Shown here piece by piece: positions 12,288-14,559 of a stretch of 14,559 nt of DNA. Each line of letters starts with the position of its first letter. Position 1 is the first letter of the stretch. The position numbers and the translations under genes are program-made. This DNA comes from Ruminococcus sp. UBA4321. GTDB lineage: Bacteria > Bacillota > Clostridia > Oscillospirales > Ruminococcaceae. Location of the stretch: assembly GCA_002393815.1 (NCBI GenBank), contig DGUB01000144.1, forward strand, positions 1 through 14,559. Reading direction: 5' to 3'. The notes under the pieces are model-generated. The model saw nothing but the letters and a program-made list of their open reading frames with translations, ran no database searches and was not told where the DNA came from.

Positions 12288-13921
12288 TTGTTTCGTCTCC
12301 TTAAAAATACCAGTACGCCGACAGCAATTACCGCTGACGGAATCGCGAAAATAAAGATATGAATGCCCTGCATACCGGCAGTTGTGATGGTAATGGTTTC
12401 ATTTGTCAGGTCTTTTGAGGCAATGACCAGATTACTGCCCTTTCCGGCAAGATTGTTGACAACTGTCATCAGATACTGTGCATTGTTGTAAGATGCATCC
12501 TGCATCAGAGCAGAATCACACATCATGATGGAACCCAATACCAGAATATTGCTGTCATGAGTGATATTATCCTCCGTATTCTTCCGGGAGGAAACTGCTG
12601 CGACAATCTGGGAGCCGACAGGTGTTTTGTCTGCATTTTCGGTATTCTGACCCATTTCGCTGAGATACACAGAATCAGAAGTTTTCAGCAGAGTACTGGT
12701 AATGCCGCTTGTTTTGGAATCCCATAACAGATTGATAGAACGGCAAAGCGGTGCTGCAATCGGCAGGGAAGTGTTCGGCAGTCCGGCACTGTAGGTTTCT
12801 TCTGCAATTTCGGCAACCGGAACAGATACCGCGCCGGTGCTGATAGAGAGTGCCACCTGCTGTGCAGCACTGGCATCACCTTCCAGAACCAGATTGTTTG
12901 TCATCTGAATGCCCCATGTTTCCAGAAATTCATCCAGATTCGGCGTATTCGACTGGGTAAAGCTTGCGATATAAATCAAATCTTTGTCATACTTTCCGTC
13001 ATTGTACAGAAATGCAGAAAGTTTGTCAATGCCGTTTGCGGTCAGGTCGTTGACCGGCGCAGGCAGCAGCAGAATATCATAAGTTTCGGTATCGAAATTT
13101 GTGGTATACATATCAACTTCTTCAATATTATAGCCGTTTTTATAGAGCGTGTTTGCCAGTGCATTGAGTGCGTTTCCGCTGAACTGGAGATTATACAGAG
13201 CCTGTCCGTTTGCCGTGGAAATTACGCCGATTGTCATAGGATTGGCATCTGTGACATTCATCAGGGCGGAAGTCAGGTTCTGTTCGCCGGAAAAGCCTGT
13301 GATGGCATCTTCCAGAGAACCCTGCCCGTAATAATACTGCATATATTTCTGCTGGTCATAATCGAATAAATTACCGATTTTGACAACTCTTAATTTCGAT
13401 TCGTCTGCCGCGTTGGAAACGACAATGTCGCCTTCGGTCAGGGAAGCTGAATAGTTCGCCTGATACTGGTTGACAACATCCGGATTGGAAGACGGGTCAA
13501 CATACCGGAGATGAATCTTATCTGAATACTGTGTATAGCGTTCCAGAGTTTCCGAAACCATCTTGAACGAAACGCCGCTTGTCTGGAACTTGCTTTCTGC
13601 CATGAAGACCGTGAAATTGACATCCTGTGTGAGGGTTTTCAGATAATTAATGCTCTCTTCAGAGATTTCATATTTGGCATCTTCTGTAAGGTCTAATTTC
13701 AGGGGATATTTTTCCACCAGAACGCTCACAAGCACGTTGAGCAGCACGACAGCTGCCACGACAGCACAGGTAATCGCCGTTGCAATACTGCCGTATTTGA
13801 GTTTTTTAAGCTTGGCAGCACTTAACTTTTTCTTTTCTTTTTTAGGTTTTTCCGGAGTTTCTTTTTGGACTTCCGGCTGTGTTTCCGGTTCGGTTTCCGG
13901 ATTTTTTTCCAAATCTGCCAT
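12284..13921 (-). CDS. GldG-like ABC-associated extracytoplasmic protein
   Basis: The 545-residue protein has a proline-, glutamate- and lysine-rich cytoplasmic tail (1-43), a membrane segment (about 44-69), the GldG hallmark LKLDLTEDAKYEISEES (74-90), a large extracytoplasmic region with a thioredoxin-like and GATase-like layout typical of GldG/IFT52-like proteins (NFTVFMAESKF, YVDPSSNPDVV, DILLLPAPVNDL), and a C-terminal membrane segment (about 518-538) followed by RRRNK. GldG is part of the GldAFG ABC system needed for gliding in Bacteroidetes; Firmicute homologues are non-gliding and of unknown role. AAGGAGG overlaps the stop of the upstream permease gene and sits about 9 bases before the ATG at 13921. 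It forms one operon with the permease and DUF4340 genes. Confidence 0.88.
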   Translation of the reverse strand: MADLEKNPETEPETQPEVQKETPEKPKKEKKKLSAAKLKKLKYGSIATAITCAVVAAVVLLNVLVSVLVEKYPLKLDLTEDAKYEISEESINYLKTLTQDVNFTVFMAESKFQTSGVSFKMVSETLERYTQYSDKIHLRYVDPSSNPDVVNQYQANYSASLTEGDIVVSNAADESKLRVVKIGNLFDYDQQKYMQYYYGQGSLEDAITGFSGEQNLTSALMNVTDANPMTIGVISTANGQALYNLQFSGNALNALANTLYKNGYNIEEVDMYTTNFDTETYDILLLPAPVNDLTANGIDKLSAFLYNDGKYDKDLIYIASFTQSNTPNLDEFLETWGIQMTNNLVLEGDASAAQQVALSISTGAVSVPVAEIAEETYSAGLPNTSLPIAAPLCRSINLLWDSKTSGITSTLLKTSDSVYLSEMGQNTENADKTPVGSQIVAAVSSRKNTEDNITHDSNILVLGSIMMCDSALMQDASYNNAQYLMTVVNNLAGKGSNLVIASKDLTNETITITTAGMQGIHIFIFAIPSAVIAVGVLVFLRRRNK

Positions 13922-13935
13922 AATTTTCTGCCTCC

Positions 13936-14559
13936 TTAACTCCAGCGTCTTTTCTCGAATACTCTCACAGTGAAGAAGTTGAACAGCACAGCAGTGCTAA
14001 GATAAAACAGCACACTGGAAAGATTGAAGATTCCGCAGGTAAATTCATAATATCTTGTATAGAAAGACAAATCATACAGCAGACTTTGCAGCCAGCCGAT
14101 TTTCACAAAAGAAGCGACAACATCAATCAGGAACAGAAGCGCAAGGCAGACAATGCCGCCGACTGCCGCAGCGACCTGATTTTCCGTCAGGGAAGAAACA
14201 AATAATCCGATGGCAATAAATGCCGCCCCTACAAGAAGAACAGCCAGATAATTCGCAAACAGCGTCAGCCATGCCACAGTGCCGTATAAACTCAGAATCA
14301 GCCCGTAAATAAATACAATGCTGACGGCAATCACGAACATGGTCAGCGCAGCGAAATATTTCCCCAGTACAATGCCTGTCAGCGATACCGGAGCGGTCAG
14401 CAGTCCCTGTTCGGTTCTCTGCTTTTTCTCCTCACTGAACAGACGCATTGTCAGGATAGGTATCAGAAAAATGCTGATGAAAAACAGCGTCGAAAAGACA
14501 CCGGATAAATTCGTCGAACCAACGGCGATATTATCCAGCGAAAAAAACAAGCCTGAAAA
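13936..14559 (-). CDS. GldF-like ABC-2 permease (3' part, runs off the right edge)
   Basis: The last 207 codons of a leftward gene; the frame stays open to the window end. A possible TTG start at 14550 is not credible because the residues before it (FSGLFFSLDN) continue the expected permease sequence with no ribosome site. Visible are RLFSEEKKQRTEQGLLTAPV, the ABC-2 coupling region, and five hydrophobic segments (ending in VLFYLSTAVLFNFFTVRVFE). It is similar to GldF and to the NosY/CcmB-like permease class. The missing start, and presumably the ATPase gene (GldA-like), lie to the right. It ends 14 bases before the GldG-like gene, whose ribosome site begins inside this stop codon, indicating coupling. 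Transported substrate is unknown. Confidence 0.88.
   Translation of the reverse strand, partial: FSGLFFSLDNIAVGSTNLSGVFSTLFFISIFLIPILTMRLFSEEKKQRTEQGLLTAPVSLTGIVLGKYFAALTMFVIAVSIVFIYGLILSLYGTVAWLTLFANYLAVLLVGAAFIAIGLFVSSLTENQVAAAVGGIVCLALLFLIDVVASFVKIGWLQSLLYDLSFYTRYYEFTCGIFNLSSVLFYLSTAVLFNFFTVRVFEKRRWS

Noticed and set aside
13936..14550. TTG at 14550 as the start of the permease gene
   Set aside because: The frame continues to the window edge with residues typical of GldF before this point, and no ribosome site precedes it.

Overview
The window looks like a chromosomal segment from a low-to-mid GC, gut- or rumen-type Firmicute, most likely a Ruminococcus-like member of the Oscillospiraceae. 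This placement is inferred from three things: the gene families present (secreted PL1 pectate lyase, acetylesterase, LacI/AraC-type sugar regulators, GldFG/DUF4340 operon), AGGAGG-type ribosome binding sites, and consensus sigma-A promoters. No rRNA, tRNA, insertion sequence or CRISPR array was seen.

Left part (1-4139): the 5' end of a secreted pectate lyase runs leftward off the window. A 476-base AT-rich control region separates it from a divergent two-gene regulator unit. The first regulator gene encodes a small XRE-type DNA-binding protein. It overlaps the second, which encodes a 729-residue protein with a LacI-type sugar-binding domain, a GAF-like linker, a degenerate GGDEF domain (AGESDF in place of GGDEF) and an AraC-type HTH. 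The control region holds a perfect TTGACA-17-TATAAT promoter abutted by a near-palindrome, a second palindrome just before the regulator start, and an extended -10 promoter for the lyase. The layout suggests that the regulators sense a pectin-derived sugar and control the lyase.

Middle part (4200-6496): a leftward XRE repressor gene and a rightward cytoplasmic sialate O-acetylesterase-family (SASA/CE20-like) gene flank about 370 bases. That gap contains face-to-face promoters, two AAAAAT(C/A)GAGT repeats 32 bases apart, a 12-base inverted repeat with mirrored TATAAT boxes, phased T-tracts and a strong terminator, but no credible ORF. It may encode a small RNA of about 85-190 nt.

Right-middle part (6505-9655): a DtxR/MntR-type metal regulator and an Sfp-type phosphopantetheinyl transferase form a leftward operon. 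They are divergent from a two-gene NatAB-like ABC-2 transporter, and the divergent gap carries an inverted repeat over the regulator's promoter.

Right part (9661-14559): one leftward operon encodes a GldF-like ABC-2 permease (its 5' end beyond the window), a GldG-like protein, a DUF4340 membrane protein, a small unrecognised protein and a cyclophilin-type lipoprotein. In non-gliding Firmicutes the GldFG/DUF4340 system has no settled function. The operon ends in a hairpin shared with the convergent ABC-2 transporter.
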